Assembly: GCF_008326305.1 (NCBI RefSeq)
Contig: NZ_BIXY01000014.1
Coordinates: 37,759 to 101,758 of the forward strand
Direction: 5' to 3'
DNA: 64,000 nucleotides
DNA from: Dictyobacter arantiisoli
GTDB taxonomy: Bacteria; Chloroflexota; Ktedonobacteria; Ktedonobacterales; Ktedonobacteraceae
The notes beneath the pieces were generated by a model that was not told where the DNA came from, searched no databases, and saw only the letters and a program-made list of their open reading frames with translations. Position numbers and translations under genes: made by a program. Positions 1 to 8,804 of this stretch are shown piece after piece (positions within the stretch are counted from its first letter, which is position 1; each line of letters opens with the position of its first letter).

Positions 1-2
1 TC

Positions 3-401
3 GGCAAACAGGGTTACTTCTATGAGCCAACCATCCTGGCAGATGTAACACCGGATATGACCGTTTTTAAAGAAGAAACCTTTGGCCCGGTAGCGGCAGT
101 CATTCGTGCTCGCGATACCGCCCATGCCATCGAGCTTGCCAATAACTCCATCTATGGTCTCAGCAGTAATCTCTGGACACGCAATATCGAGCAGGCTCAG
201 CGTCTGGTCGCACAGATCGAAGCAGGAGCGGCCTTCATCAACGGCATGACCGCCTCCACACCCAGCCTCCCTTTTGGGGGCGTCAAACATAGCGGTTACG
301 GACGCGAACTCTCCCATTTCGGCATCCAAGAATTCGTGAACATCCAAACCGTATGGATTGGTCCCAAGGTTGAGGAAAATGCCACTCAGGAAATCGAGTA
401 A
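3..401 (+). CDS. Aldehyde dehydrogenase, C-terminal part (5' end outside window)
   Basis: The reading frame is open from the window edge, so only about the last 132 residues are present. The visible segment reads GYFYEPTIL, then DVTPDMTVFKEETFGPV, then the PFGGVKHSGYGRE block. These are the hallmarks of the NAD(P)-dependent aldehyde dehydrogenase superfamily near the end of the catalytic and oligomerisation domains. The catalytic Cys and the NAD-binding part lie upstream of the window. The tail is most like succinate-semialdehyde or betaine-aldehyde dehydrogenase types, but substrate cannot be decided from this fragment. A strong hairpin follows the stop codon, separating it from the convergent transporter operon. 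Confidence 0.93.
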   Translation, partial: GKQGYFYEPTILADVTPDMTVFKEETFGPVAAVIRARDTAHAIELANNSIYGLSSNLWTRNIEQAQRLVAQIEAGAAFINGMTASTPSLPFGGVKHSGYGRELSHFGIQEFVNIQTVWIGPKVEENATQEIE

Positions 402-442
402 AGCGCCCTGACACAACAGATCAAATCAGAGGATTAATAAAC

Positions 443-496
443 GCACAAAAAAGAAGGTGAGAGAAAAAATTTTCTCCTTCACCTTCTTTTTTGTGC
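443..496. terminator. Bidirectional terminator between convergent genes
   Basis: Inverted repeat whose outer arms GCACAAAAAAGAAGGT and ACCTTCTTTTTTGTGC match perfectly over 16 bases and continue inward with a few mismatches. The A-rich and T-rich arms supply a U-tract in both directions. It lies between the aldehyde dehydrogenase on the plus strand and the permease gene on the minus strand, as expected for a shared terminator. Confidence 0.8.
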
Positions 497-498
497 AC

Positions 499-527
499 GT
501 TTGATCCCGATGAGAGGAATCAAACAC
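499..527. repeat. Short remnant of the dispersed TIR element
   Basis: GTTTGAT, a short spacer CCCGATGAGAGG and ATCAAAC form a small inverted repeat. The sequence (ATCCCGATGAGAGGAATCAAACAC) is almost the same as the terminal part of the 200-base elements at 19906-20100 and 20205-20411, so it looks like a solo end or decayed copy. Confidence 0.5.
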
Positions 528-531
528 CTTG

Positions 532-1656
532 CTAGTCTTTAGAACGTGGATCGAAGGCATCGCGCAGGCCGTCACCAAGGAATGAGAAGGCCAGTACAAT
601 AATGATAAGCACTATTGCTGGCATTAAGGCTTCCCAGGGATGGTATTGCATATATGATGTCGCATCGGAAATCATTAATCCGATACTAGAACCGGGAGGT
701 TGTACGCCCAATCCAAGCAGGCTGATACCAGCCTCGCTGATAATGGTATTGGCGATATTAAGTGTCGAGGCGATGATCACAATACTCAACAGGTTTGGCA
801 CCAGATGGCGCAGGATGATGATTAAATCTGAAGCACCGGAGGTACGAGCAGCTTCAATAAACTGCTGCTCTTTCAATTGTAGTGTCTGACCACGAACATA
901 GCGCGCCATCGTCGGCCAGACCGTCACGGCCAGACCCAGCGAAACAAGGACCAGGCGGGCGTTACCATTGGCACCAATGACAGGAATATTTGAGAGCGTA
1001 TCGATACGCGGTCCCAGGATACCTACCAGCAAAATAAGAAATAGAATGCCAGGGAAGGCAAACATCACATCTGTAAAGCGTGCCAGGAAGAAATCAATCC
1101 AACCACCATAGTAGCCAGCCAGCACACCAACCGCAACCCCCACCACAATATCAATGATCTCAACGATCACCGCAACCGAGATGGAAATCAACATACCTTG
1201 CATCAAACGTGAGAACAGATCTCGGCCAATCGAATCCGTTCCCAACCAGTATTGGGCTGAAGGCCCTTCATGCTTACGATCTGGCTCCTGATGAGTAAAA
1301 TCTCGGTAGATCGTTGAAGAAATGGTAGTATTGGAAATATCGCTCTTATAATCCGCCCCGATATGGGTGTAGATAAATGGTCCAAACACCGCCACCAGGA
1401 TATAGAGAACAATTACAGTAAAACATACCACAGCACGCTTATCATGTCGCAAGCGCCGTAGCGACTCAGATAAAGGTGTCTGCGACTTCTTCTTTTTATC
1501 TTCAGCATCTTTAAGCGCCGACTCATCTACCAGAGCAGGTGCTTCATCAAGAATTGCTCCCTGTGGAGTTGCAGGTGGCACCATGGAGCCCTCAGGCTGG
1601 ATAAAATTCGGCTTCGAAAACTTCGGTGATCTTTCTTTTTCCATTTCAGTACTCAC
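532..1656 (-). CDS. Oligopeptide/dipeptide ABC transporter permease, OppC/DppC family
   Basis: A 374-residue inner-membrane permease of a peptide (or related solute) importer. The N-terminal 70 or so residues are polar and rich in Pro, Glu and Lys. They precede the first membrane helix (about residues 75-100) and the OppC-type N-terminal domain. Several further hydrophobic segments follow, with the cytoplasmic EAA coupling loop (EAARTSGASDLIIILRHLVPN) in the last third and the C-terminal GDGLRDAFDPR signature typical of this family. It is the last gene of a minus-strand operon: binding protein, OppB, OppC. The gap to OppB is nine bases. No ATPase genes follow; the next gene downstream is convergent. 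The substrate is not deducible. Confidence 0.95.
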   Translation of the reverse strand: MSTEMEKERSPKFSKPNFIQPEGSMVPPATPQGAILDEAPALVDESALKDAEDKKKKSQTPLSESLRRLRHDKRAVVCFTVIVLYILVAVFGPFIYTHIGADYKSDISNTTISSTIYRDFTHQEPDRKHEGPSAQYWLGTDSIGRDLFSRLMQGMLISISVAVIVEIIDIVVGVAVGVLAGYYGGWIDFFLARFTDVMFAFPGILFLILLVGILGPRIDTLSNIPVIGANGNARLVLVSLGLAVTVWPTMARYVRGQTLQLKEQQFIEAARTSGASDLIIILRHLVPNLLSIVIIASTLNIANTIISEAGISLLGLGVQPPGSSIGLMISDATSYMQYHPWEALMPAIVLIIIVLAFSFLGDGLRDAFDPRSKD

Positions 1657-1665
1657 CTTCTCACT

Positions 1666-2625
1666 TTATTCTGCTTTAATGCGGGGATCGACCAATGTAT
1701 AACAGATATCTGACAATAAATTGCCGAAGACGACTCCAATCGCCAGAATGACCGTCGTTGCCTGCACTACAGGATAATCTAGACTATTGACTGCATCCAG
1801 AGTGACATTGGCAATCCCAGGAATCTGGAAAATACTCTCAATAAAGAAGGCACCAGCCACCAGGAAACCCACAGACAAACCAATAATGGTAATCAAAGGA
1901 ATCAATGCATTTCTAAAGGCATGCCGATACACCACAACACGCTCGTAGAGACCTTTGGCACGGGCAGTACGTACGTAGTCCTGACGCAATACTTCAAGCA
2001 TGCTGGTGCGCGAGAGACGTGCGAAATAAGCCATACCCGCCGCGCCATAGACCAGAATCGGAGCCAGTTTATACTGAATATCCATCCAGCTGTACTGCCA
2101 GGGAACACCCCATTGGGAATTGGGCCACGAACCACCAAAAGTAGTATCCAACCAGATAATTAATAATTGTGCAAGAATACTCAGCACAAACGGGGGCAGG
2201 GCATAAATAATGAGAGACACACTCATGCTTGTTGTATCTACCCAGGTATTCGCTTTCAATGCCGATATAATACCTACTGGAACACCAATACCAACCTGGA
2301 TAATCAAGGCCCAAAAACCGAGTTCAAGTGAGATCGGTAAACTCTCTCCAATAATGTCATTCACCGGGCGGTTAATCGTTTTATAGGATGTGCCAAAATT
2401 GAAATGCAGCAAATGCACGATAAAGTTCCAGTATTGCTGGTACCAGGGTAGATCCAGTCCATAGGAATGCATCAATTGAGCTTCAAGTGCTGGATTGGGA
2501 TGGTCCCCTAGCATCACCTGTATCGGATTACCAGGGGCATAATAACCGATGAGAAAGGTGATCAGGGTCACACAAAAGATGACAAAGATGAGCCCGAGTA
2601 ATCTTTTTACCAGGAATTTAACCAT
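1666..2625 (-). CDS. Oligopeptide/dipeptide ABC transporter permease, OppB/DppB family
   Basis: 319 residues, a normal length for OppB. It starts with a membrane helix (about residues 9-31) followed by the family motif PGNPIQVMLGD. The EAA loop ARAKGLYERVVVYRHAFRNA, where the ATPase docks, sits at about 230-250. The end (LLSDICYTLVDPRIK) is the standard OppB terminus. It lies between the binding protein and OppC in one minus-strand operon, so it should form the heterodimeric channel with OppC. The partner ATPases (OppD/OppF) are not in the window. Confidence 0.95.
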   Translation of the reverse strand: MVKFLVKRLLGLIFVIFCVTLITFLIGYYAPGNPIQVMLGDHPNPALEAQLMHSYGLDLPWYQQYWNFIVHLLHFNFGTSYKTINRPVNDIIGESLPISLELGFWALIIQVGIGVPVGIISALKANTWVDTTSMSVSLIIYALPPFVLSILAQLLIIWLDTTFGGSWPNSQWGVPWQYSWMDIQYKLAPILVYGAAGMAYFARLSRTSMLEVLRQDYVRTARAKGLYERVVVYRHAFRNALIPLITIIGLSVGFLVAGAFFIESIFQIPGIANVTLDAVNSLDYPVVQATTVILAIGVVFGNLLSDICYTLVDPRIKAE

Positions 2626-2858
2626 ATCAAGCTCCGTCCTCCTTCTTCATTCAAAAACCTGTGTCATATTAAGAAGGCCCGAGTAGAAGGAACACAGCTG
2701 ATAAGCCACGTATCTTACACATTCTACTCTTTTTAGCGTATGATGACATTTTGAGTTCATGGTTGAGATGCGAGATTCGCAAACGTAAAAAATATCCGCC
2801 AACGTGTTATCAAATTGAAGGCATCTACGTCGCGGATATGGTAGGTTACCGATGAATA

Positions 2859-2901
2859 GATATATCTGTAGATGGCTCGGAGAAGCCTCTACAGATATAT
2901 C
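2859..2901 (-). promoter_or_regulatory. Intra-operon hairpin after the binding-protein gene
   Basis: GATATATCTGTAGA and TCTACAGATATATC form a perfect 14-base stem, extended inside by GGCT/AGCC. It sits about 30 bases after the binding-protein stop codon and about 230 bases before OppB. No U-tract follows on the minus strand. It is therefore more likely an mRNA 3'-end stabiliser or partial terminator that keeps binding-protein mRNA more abundant than permease mRNA. The rest of the 2626-2933 gap shows nothing else I recognise. Confidence 0.6.
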
Positions 2902-2933
2902 ACTAACTTGCCAGATCTTTATCTATCCTGCGC

Positions 2934-4643
2934 TTATTGAACGAGGTAGATATTGCTCCAATCATCTGGTGGGATTAACTGCTGAGAGTTGAGCTTCAGA
3001 TTTTTGACATTAGGATTGGTCAAAGAGTGCACTTTTTCCTGCCACAGGGGAATCCAGCCAACAGAATTGATGATCAACTGCTCAGCCTGATTATACAGTT
3101 TCATGCGGGCGGTCTGATCCTGTGTAGTATCAGCCTGCTCCAATAATGTCTGCACCTTCTGCTCTGCGGGAGCATCCGCAGATTGGTTCTGACCATAGTT
3201 GAATTGATTGTATGCTGAACCTTTGTCGAAGAAGGTGGTTAACCAGTCTTGTGGATCGGGATAATCCGCATTCCAACCAGCCTGCCACAAAGGTAGGCTT
3301 TTATTATTTACAGTCGCATCTTCCAGAGTTGTCAAAGTAGCCCGAGCAACGGTCTGGACGTTCACTTTTATACCCAGAACACTCTGCCACATCGAGATAA
3401 CCTGAGACATGGCGTCTTTATAGGTCTGCTCACGTGGGTAGTAGGTCAGAGTCAAAGCCGGGGCAACAGAGAGACCCTCTTCCTTCAAACCGGCTGTAAA
3501 CAATTCTTTGGCTTTAGTCGGATTTCCAGTGGTCGTGGTCGAACCATCAACATTCGTCAAAGCAGTATCGTAACCAGGCATACCCTTCGGGATAATATGG
3601 TTACTGGCGGTAAACGCATTGTTCAAGGCAGTTTTGACGATCAAGTCTTTGTTGATGGCCAGGGCAAGTGCCTGACGAATCTTGATGTTATCAAACGGCT
3701 TCGCAAGGTAGTTCAAGCTCAGATAACGAATGGTCAAGACATCAGTGGCACTGTAATCAGGGCGGCTGTTGACATTGGCAACGTCCGCGGTCGGTACAAA
3801 GGTGAAGTCAAGCTGCTTGGCCTGATATGCTTTGTACATACCGTCCTCATTTTTATAGAAGTCAACGGAGAGACGACTCAGTTTTGGCTTCGGACCAGAG
3901 TAGTTGTCGTTGCGGACCAATTGAATGCCAGTGGTGTGAGAATAGCTCTCAACTTTGAATGGGCCAGAGCCAGCACCCTCTTGCAGATGATCGGTCCAGA
4001 GAGAATTGCCAGTGCTATACTTTTCAACAATCTTGTGATTGACAACGTAAGAGGTAGGATAAGAAAGAGTCTCAAGGAAATAAGCAGCTGGTTTACTGAT
4101 TTTGATGATAACAGTGCTGTCTCCCTTGGTCAACAAGCTGTCACCAATCAAGGTAGGAATTTTGCCTGTATTGACCGCAGTAAAATCTTTTAAAAGGCTC
4201 AAATAACCACTAACTGGTGAATTTAATTTCTTAGAAACAGCACGGTTGATGCTATAAACCACATCACTGGCAGTCAGGGGGTCGCCATTACTAAATTTCA
4301 GCCCTGAACGCAACGTGAAGGTGTAGGTCAGGCCATCAGCACTGACAGTCGGCAAAGCGGTCGCCAACTCAGGCACCACAGCCAGATTTTTGTCCAGCGT
4401 GACCAGACCAGTGAAGACATCCTGAATCGGAAAGTTAGAATCAGTATCCTGTACAGTGGCAGGATCGAAACTACCGATATCACCAATAACGGGGTAGTGC
4501 AATATTTGCTTGGCATCGGGAAGAGCCGTGCCAGAAGAAGTGCTACCAGTAGTGCCATTGCCGCCGCAAGAGGCCAGAAAAACGGCCATTAAGCACAGTA
4601 GACTGGTGAGGAACTGTAACGAGTGTTTCTTACCGGCTTTCAA
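2934..4643 (-). CDS. Peptide ABC transporter substrate-binding lipoprotein (SBP_bac_5, OppA/DppA type)
   Basis: Extracellular solute-binding protein of the importer formed with the two permeases downstream. I prefer a TTG start at 4643 because AGGGAG lies just upstream and the protein then begins with a clean lipoprotein signal: a short Lys-rich n-region, a hydrophobic core and the lipobox LASC followed by GG. The longer frame upstream (to 4703) adds an implausible Cys-rich stretch. The mature protein of about 545 residues shows family-5 blocks such as ADGLTYTFTLRSGLKFSNGDP and ITKD/INKDLIVKTALNN. Peptides are the usual ligand, though nickel, glycosides or opines are also handled by this family. 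Confidence 0.94.
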   Translation of the reverse strand: MKAGKKHSLQFLTSLLCLMAVFLASCGGNGTTGSTSSGTALPDAKQILHYPVIGDIGSFDPATVQDTDSNFPIQDVFTGLVTLDKNLAVVPELATALPTVSADGLTYTFTLRSGLKFSNGDPLTASDVVYSINRAVSKKLNSPVSGYLSLLKDFTAVNTGKIPTLIGDSLLTKGDSTVIIKISKPAAYFLETLSYPTSYVVNHKIVEKYSTGNSLWTDHLQEGAGSGPFKVESYSHTTGIQLVRNDNYSGPKPKLSRLSVDFYKNEDGMYKAYQAKQLDFTFVPTADVANVNSRPDYSATDVLTIRYLSLNYLAKPFDNIKIRQALALAINKDLIVKTALNNAFTASNHIIPKGMPGYDTALTNVDGSTTTTGNPTKAKELFTAGLKEEGLSVAPALTLTYYPREQTYKDAMSQVISMWQSVLGIKVNVQTVARATLTTLEDATVNNKSLPLWQAGWNADYPDPQDWLTTFFDKGSAYNQFNYGQNQSADAPAEQKVQTLLEQADTTQDQTARMKLYNQAEQLIINSVGWIPLWQEKVHSLTNPNVKNLKLNSQQLIPPDDWSNIYLVQ

Positions 4644-5040
4644 ATTTTTCTCCCTGTAACAATCAAAGAGACATCTACAATAACATAACACGCAATGACA
4701 CAATACCAGATAAAGATTAAAGTAAATAGTTCCCTGGAATGCCTGTGTCGCAACCCACTACAATCAAAATGATTGCTCACGTATGAAGGTAAAGGGCATC
4801 GTGTTGAAAACGTTCCATACACTATTAACTACGTCATCGAAAAAGACAAATCTCTCACAAAAAGATGGGGAAATCAGAAAAGTGCCCATAATTGAGCGTT
4901 ACAGAGTGTACATTTTATCTTCATTGGGATAGTGCACCCGCTTAGAATGAATATATATGTGTCATTATCGACCATCTGATGAGTATAATAAATGAGCATC
5001 AAATGTATGCTTCAAATTACAGGCTGAAAGGAGCCTCTTT
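4644..5040. promoter_or_regulatory. Divergent promoter region, 397 bases
   Basis: Gap between the divergently transcribed transporter operon (minus) and the phospholipase D gene (plus). A good -10 box TATAAT is visible on the plus strand at about 4984-4989. The matching -35 is weak. GAAAGGAG just before 5041 is the ribosome-binding site of the plus-strand gene. No small gene is apparent. Confidence 0.45.
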
Positions 5041-6759
5041 ATGGGTACCAGAGGCGAGAATAAAGAGTTTTCAGAGCCTTCAGAGGCGCAAATGACGCAG
5101 TGGTGGGCCGCTGGCGATACACCTGTGCGCACACATTCCGAGGTGACCTATTTCGTTGATGGGCGTGCAGCACTTTTAGAGATGTGTCGCCAGTTTGTTA
5201 AGGCGAAACAAACTATTTACCTGGCTAACTGGGGCATGGAACCTGATATGTTACTGGTACGCGGGAAAGATGCCTTGCCAGATTCCTCGACACCCTGGAA
5301 ACGTTCCGTTTTGAGCGAGAGCCTGCGGGCGGAAGGTTTCCAGGATGTGGATATTGAGTTCTGGCTGAACCATCCACTTTCGGTGAAAGAGGTATTGCGC
5401 TATGCGGTCAACAAAGGGGTCGAGGTAAAGGTACTACTGTGGAAAGCCAAGAAAGCCTTTGCCGTCTATGATTCCCAGGCAGCCTATGAAAAGCTGACAG
5501 AGGCAGGTATTACCTGTTTGCTTGATGATAGCGCCGAAGGCATTCTCCATCATCAAATTGAGTCGCTGCATCAAAAGGTGACGATTGTTGATCACACCTA
5601 TGCCTTTGTCGGTGGCGTTGATCCCTTGATTGAGAAAGAGGACGATTTTGATCGCTGGGATACGCCTGAACATCCTTTCACGACTTCTTTACGCCTGACC
5701 AGTAGTGGCACGACGCCCCATGCCTGGCATGATGTCCATGCGCGCATTCATGGGCCAGCGGCGGGGGATGTGGAACTGAATTTCCGACAACGCTGGAATG
5801 ATATGGTGCATCGCCATCACTTAGAAAAGCATCTCTCTGTGCCGGAGCATCCCCTACCAGAACCTGTGGAAAGCAAGAGTATCGTACAGATCGCACGTAC
5901 AGTGCCTCAGCATACCTATAGCTTTGATAAAAACGCAATTCTGGGCATTACACAACTCTACCAGAGCGCGCTTCAGCAGGCCCAGCATTCAATCTATCTG
6001 GAAAATCAGTACTTCTGGCAGCGAGCCTACTACGGCGTGGATGTACCATTTGTGGGCAAGGATAGTAAAGAAATGGAGATCCACATTGGACAGATTATCA
6101 CGGCCTTGCGGCGTGGAGCATGTGCCAGCCTCATTCTGCCGGATCATCCAAATGTAGGACGTGCCTTTAGCGATGCCTCGATCACTACCGTACGAGAGGC
6201 GGTTCCCCAGGCTGTACAGGAGGGTCGCTTCCAGGTCTTTACGCTGGCGACCTCGCATTTTCAAGAGGATGATGGGCTCAATCATTACCGACCGATCTAT
6301 GTCCATGCCAAGGTGGCAATTATCGATGACCACTGGTCCACGGTCGGCTCAGCTAATCTCAATAACCGTGGCATGCATGACGATACTGAGATCAATGTTG
6401 CGACACTGGATGCTGATCTAGCCTATGGTTTGCGCCTGTTGCTTCAGGGCGAACATCTTGGCTTGCTAGCACATGAGGATCTTGAGAACGCGCATCTTCT
6501 GTTCCAACGCACCCATCTGAACATGTTGGAGAGAAGGAAGGCCCAGAAAGCTTTCGATCAACTGGAAGAGGCACTCGAAGATCCTTTGCAGGCCTTGAAA
6601 TTGATGCAGCAACGCGCCGCAGAAAATCTGCAACGCTATAAAACCCATCACCCCCTGCTTGGACATCTCCTCCCCTATCTGACTGCGGGAGAAGCAACCG
6701 AACAAGGCTTACCATTCCAGGAAGAGCATGGCTGGCTCGAAGAAGCAGCCAACAAATAA
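5041..6759 (+). CDS. Phospholipase D-family protein with two HKD motifs
   Basis: 572 residues with the duplicated phospholipase D fold. The first catalytic motif is HQKVTIVD (His177, Lys179, Asp184) followed by FVGGVD. The second is HAKVAIID (His422, Lys424) followed by VGSANLNNRGMHDDTEIN. Such enzymes cleave or exchange phosphodiester bonds of phospholipids (phospholipase D, cardiolipin synthase). The two complete HKD motifs argue for an active enzyme. There is no N-terminal signal or membrane helix, unlike classical cardiolipin synthases, so it may be a soluble phospholipase D. The last 100 residues are Gln/Leu/Ala-rich and helical. The ATG at 5041 follows GAAAGGAG at proper spacing. Confidence 0.92.
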   Translation: MGTRGENKEFSEPSEAQMTQWWAAGDTPVRTHSEVTYFVDGRAALLEMCRQFVKAKQTIYLANWGMEPDMLLVRGKDALPDSSTPWKRSVLSESLRAEGFQDVDIEFWLNHPLSVKEVLRYAVNKGVEVKVLLWKAKKAFAVYDSQAAYEKLTEAGITCLLDDSAEGILHHQIESLHQKVTIVDHTYAFVGGVDPLIEKEDDFDRWDTPEHPFTTSLRLTSSGTTPHAWHDVHARIHGPAAGDVELNFRQRWNDMVHRHHLEKHLSVPEHPLPEPVESKSIVQIARTVPQHTYSFDKNAILGITQLYQSALQQAQHSIYLENQYFWQRAYYGVDVPFVGKDSKEMEIHIGQIITALRRGACASLILPDHPNVGRAFSDASITTVREAVPQAVQEGRFQVFTLATSHFQEDDGLNHYRPIYVHAKVAIIDDHWSTVGSANLNNRGMHDDTEINVATLDADLAYGLRLLLQGEHLGLLAHEDLENAHLLFQRTHLNMLERRKAQKAFDQLEEALEDPLQALKLMQQRAAENLQRYKTHHPLLGHLLPYLTAGEATEQGLPFQEEHGWLEEAANK

Positions 6760-6778
6760 AGAACGGGCGAAATGAGGA

Positions 6779-6817
6779 TCGATGTTGTAGCAGTCATGTG
6801 AGTTGCTACAACATCGA
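6779..6817. terminator. Hairpin between convergent genes
   Basis: TCGATGTTGTAGCA and TGCTACAACATCGA pair over 14 bases with an 11-base loop, directly after the phospholipase D stop and before the stop of the convergent glutamine synthetase-family gene. There is no clear U-tract, but position and stem strength fit a shared terminator. Confidence 0.65.
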
Positions 6818-6822
6818 GAATA

Positions 6823-8208
6823 TTAGATTAATTCGAGATAGCGGCGGCGCTCCCAGTTGGTGACCGCCTTCTCATATTCCTGTACTTCCCAACGGCGCGT
6901 CGTGACAAAATGTTCCACGAAATCAGTACCGAGATACTCTTTAGCAACCGCACTCTGCTCAAAGAGATCCGTCGCTGTCGTAAGATTACGAGCCAGCGGA
7001 TGCATTTCACCACGGGTAAGCGCCTGCTGAATCCGGGCGGGACTATAGGCATTGCCATCCAGGCGGGACGGCAGTTCAAGCTTCTTTTCGATCCCATAGA
7101 GTCCACTTGCTAGCATGCCAGCAAAGACCAGATAGAAATTTGCATCCGCGCCAGGCACGCGATTCTCCAGGCGAATCGAGCGACGACCACTATTGATCAC
7201 CCGTACCGCGCAGGTACGATTATCCATGCCCCAGGCAGTATTCAGCGGGGTCCAGGTGCCCTCGATATAACGCTTATAGGAATTGATAACGGGTGCATAC
7301 AGAGCCATAAACTCGGGCATCTTTTGCAGCACACCGGCTAAGAACTGGCGCATCGTCGTCGACATATGATCTTGTGATGCGTCATCCCAAAACATATTGC
7401 GCTCATAATTGCGATCCCACAGGCTCAGATGCGAGTGGCCGCTACTGCCATCCTCCAGATCATTCCACTTCGCCATAAAGGTCGGTGTAAAACCGGTTTG
7501 ATGGCAGATCTCTTTGACGCCCGTTTTAAACAACATAGTATGATCAGCGGCGGTCAGGGCGCGATTGTAATGCATATTAATCTCATACATACCAGGACCA
7601 TGCTCGCGGTTATAGCCCTCAATCTCAATGCCATATTTTTGCATCTGACGCACAATCTGACCAAGCAAATAATCATCGGCGGTCGCATGGCTGATCACAT
7701 AGCAATTCGTACCAGGACTCAAGGGAGTCAACTGCGGTCCAAAATCTTTGGCGCGTAGCGAAACTTGATCCTCCCGGAAGAAGCGCATCTCTAATTCAGA
7801 GGCCGCCATGGGAGCAAAACCCAGGGATTGTGCCCGCTCAATTAACTTCTGCAAAACATAGCGAGGGGCCACCGTAATCGCTGCACCATGTTCCGTCCAG
7901 AGATCGCACACACAGGTCGCGACTCCCTCTTCCCAGGGCACCACAGTGAAGGTTGAGAGATCAGGCTTCATAATAAAATCGCCGAAACCACGATCAATAT
8001 TACTTACCTTGAGATCGGGCAACACATTCTCCGCGATATCCCATCCAAACAGGACATCGGACTGCGCAAAACCATCTTCGAGCCCGTCGAGAAAAAAGGA
8101 GGCTGTCACACGCTTGCCGCGAAAGACGCCATCGATATCAGAAACGCCAAGCTTCACAAATTCAATTTTCCCCTCGGCAATGAGCAAATTCACCTGGGCG
8201 AGATCCAT
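6823..8208 (-). CDS. Glutamine synthetase family protein (GlnA/PuuA-like)
   Basis: 461 residues, matching the GS catalytic family. The N-terminal beta-grasp part contains VSDIDGVFRGKRV. The Mg/ATP segment contains SELEMRFF, and later SSGHSHLSLWD stands where GS has its GSGMHxHxSL block. NRTCAVRV and RRSIRLENRVPGADANFY carry the Arg and Glu ligands typical of the active site. The protein diverges from housekeeping GlnA (no NGAGCH), so a gamma-glutamyl ligase acting on an amine such as putrescine, or another amino compound, is as likely as glutamine synthesis. It is monocistronic; two palindromic operator-like sites lie about 140-170 bases upstream. Confidence 0.9.
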   Translation of the reverse strand: MDLAQVNLLIAEGKIEFVKLGVSDIDGVFRGKRVTASFFLDGLEDGFAQSDVLFGWDIAENVLPDLKVSNIDRGFGDFIMKPDLSTFTVVPWEEGVATCVCDLWTEHGAAITVAPRYVLQKLIERAQSLGFAPMAASELEMRFFREDQVSLRAKDFGPQLTPLSPGTNCYVISHATADDYLLGQIVRQMQKYGIEIEGYNREHGPGMYEINMHYNRALTAADHTMLFKTGVKEICHQTGFTPTFMAKWNDLEDGSSGHSHLSLWDRNYERNMFWDDASQDHMSTTMRQFLAGVLQKMPEFMALYAPVINSYKRYIEGTWTPLNTAWGMDNRTCAVRVINSGRRSIRLENRVPGADANFYLVFAGMLASGLYGIEKKLELPSRLDGNAYSPARIQQALTRGEMHPLARNLTTATDLFEQSAVAKEYLGTDFVEHFVTTRRWEVQEYEKAVTNWERRRYLELI

Positions 8209-8328
8209 AGCATTCGTTCCTTTCAGTACAGCAATACACCGTGCTCTGTTCGTTCCTTCTCCATCGTAGCAATCTGTATGCGAGAGGGAGTAAAAAGCTC
8301 AGCATGTTTTTTCTGTTTTCTATAAAAA

Positions 8329-8377
8329 GCTTCCTTGAGCTTCCTTGTATACAAAGCGAGCTTCCTTGTATGCAAGG
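8329..8377. promoter_or_regulatory. Two operator-like palindromes upstream of the GS-family gene
   Basis: Three copies of GCTTCCTTG occur at 8329, 8339 and 8360. The last two run into palindromes: TTGTATACAA (8345-8354) and CCTTGTATGCAAGG (8364-8377). Their centres are 21 bases apart, which places them on the same DNA face. A GTATAC core is typical of GntR-family (HutC-type) operators. The remaining 8209-8804 gap, apart from the site listed at 8626, shows nothing I recognise. Confidence 0.5.
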
Positions 8378-8625
8378 CAGAGTAGCATGTGCCTGTCAGC
8401 ACGTCAAGTAAGGCGCTGTGGGCATGAATCACCTGGCGCTATCTTCTGTGCCAGCTCGCTAACGACATTGCTCCAGAGCTTCCTGATGTATCTATCTTGT
8501 CTTTCATATACCTTCTCTTTTCTACTCTAGCAGAGAACCATAAGAAATCTTTCAATATTTTGTAAAATCTTTCTCTAAAGGGGGTTTATTTCTATAGGGT
8601 AAAGCTGTAGATATCCGCTCAGAAG

Positions 8626-8645
8626 TTGACATTTCGACAAATGTC
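8626..8645 (+). promoter_or_regulatory. TTGACA with overlapping palindrome upstream of the carboxypeptidase
   Basis: TTGACA overlaps the 18-base imperfect palindrome GACATTT-CGAC-AAATGTC. It may be a -35 element covered by an operator. A convincing -10 box is not seen at the usual spacing, so the call is tentative. Confidence 0.3.
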
Positions 8646-8804
8646 TGAGTAAGATATACGAAAGTAATTCATCATTCAAGAAGATCATAAAGTAATAGAT
8701 TTAAATATCTAGTAATCATATAAAAAACTAGCGTGTGCTTACACCAGCCTGGAAAAACAATTGGCAACATATCATTATTGGTATAGAAACGAGAGGATTG
8801 GCGG

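Noticed and set aside
3597..4193. 198-residue ORF antisense to the peptide-binding protein
   Set aside because: It is a shadow of a well-supported gene; codon pattern and homology favour the minus strand.
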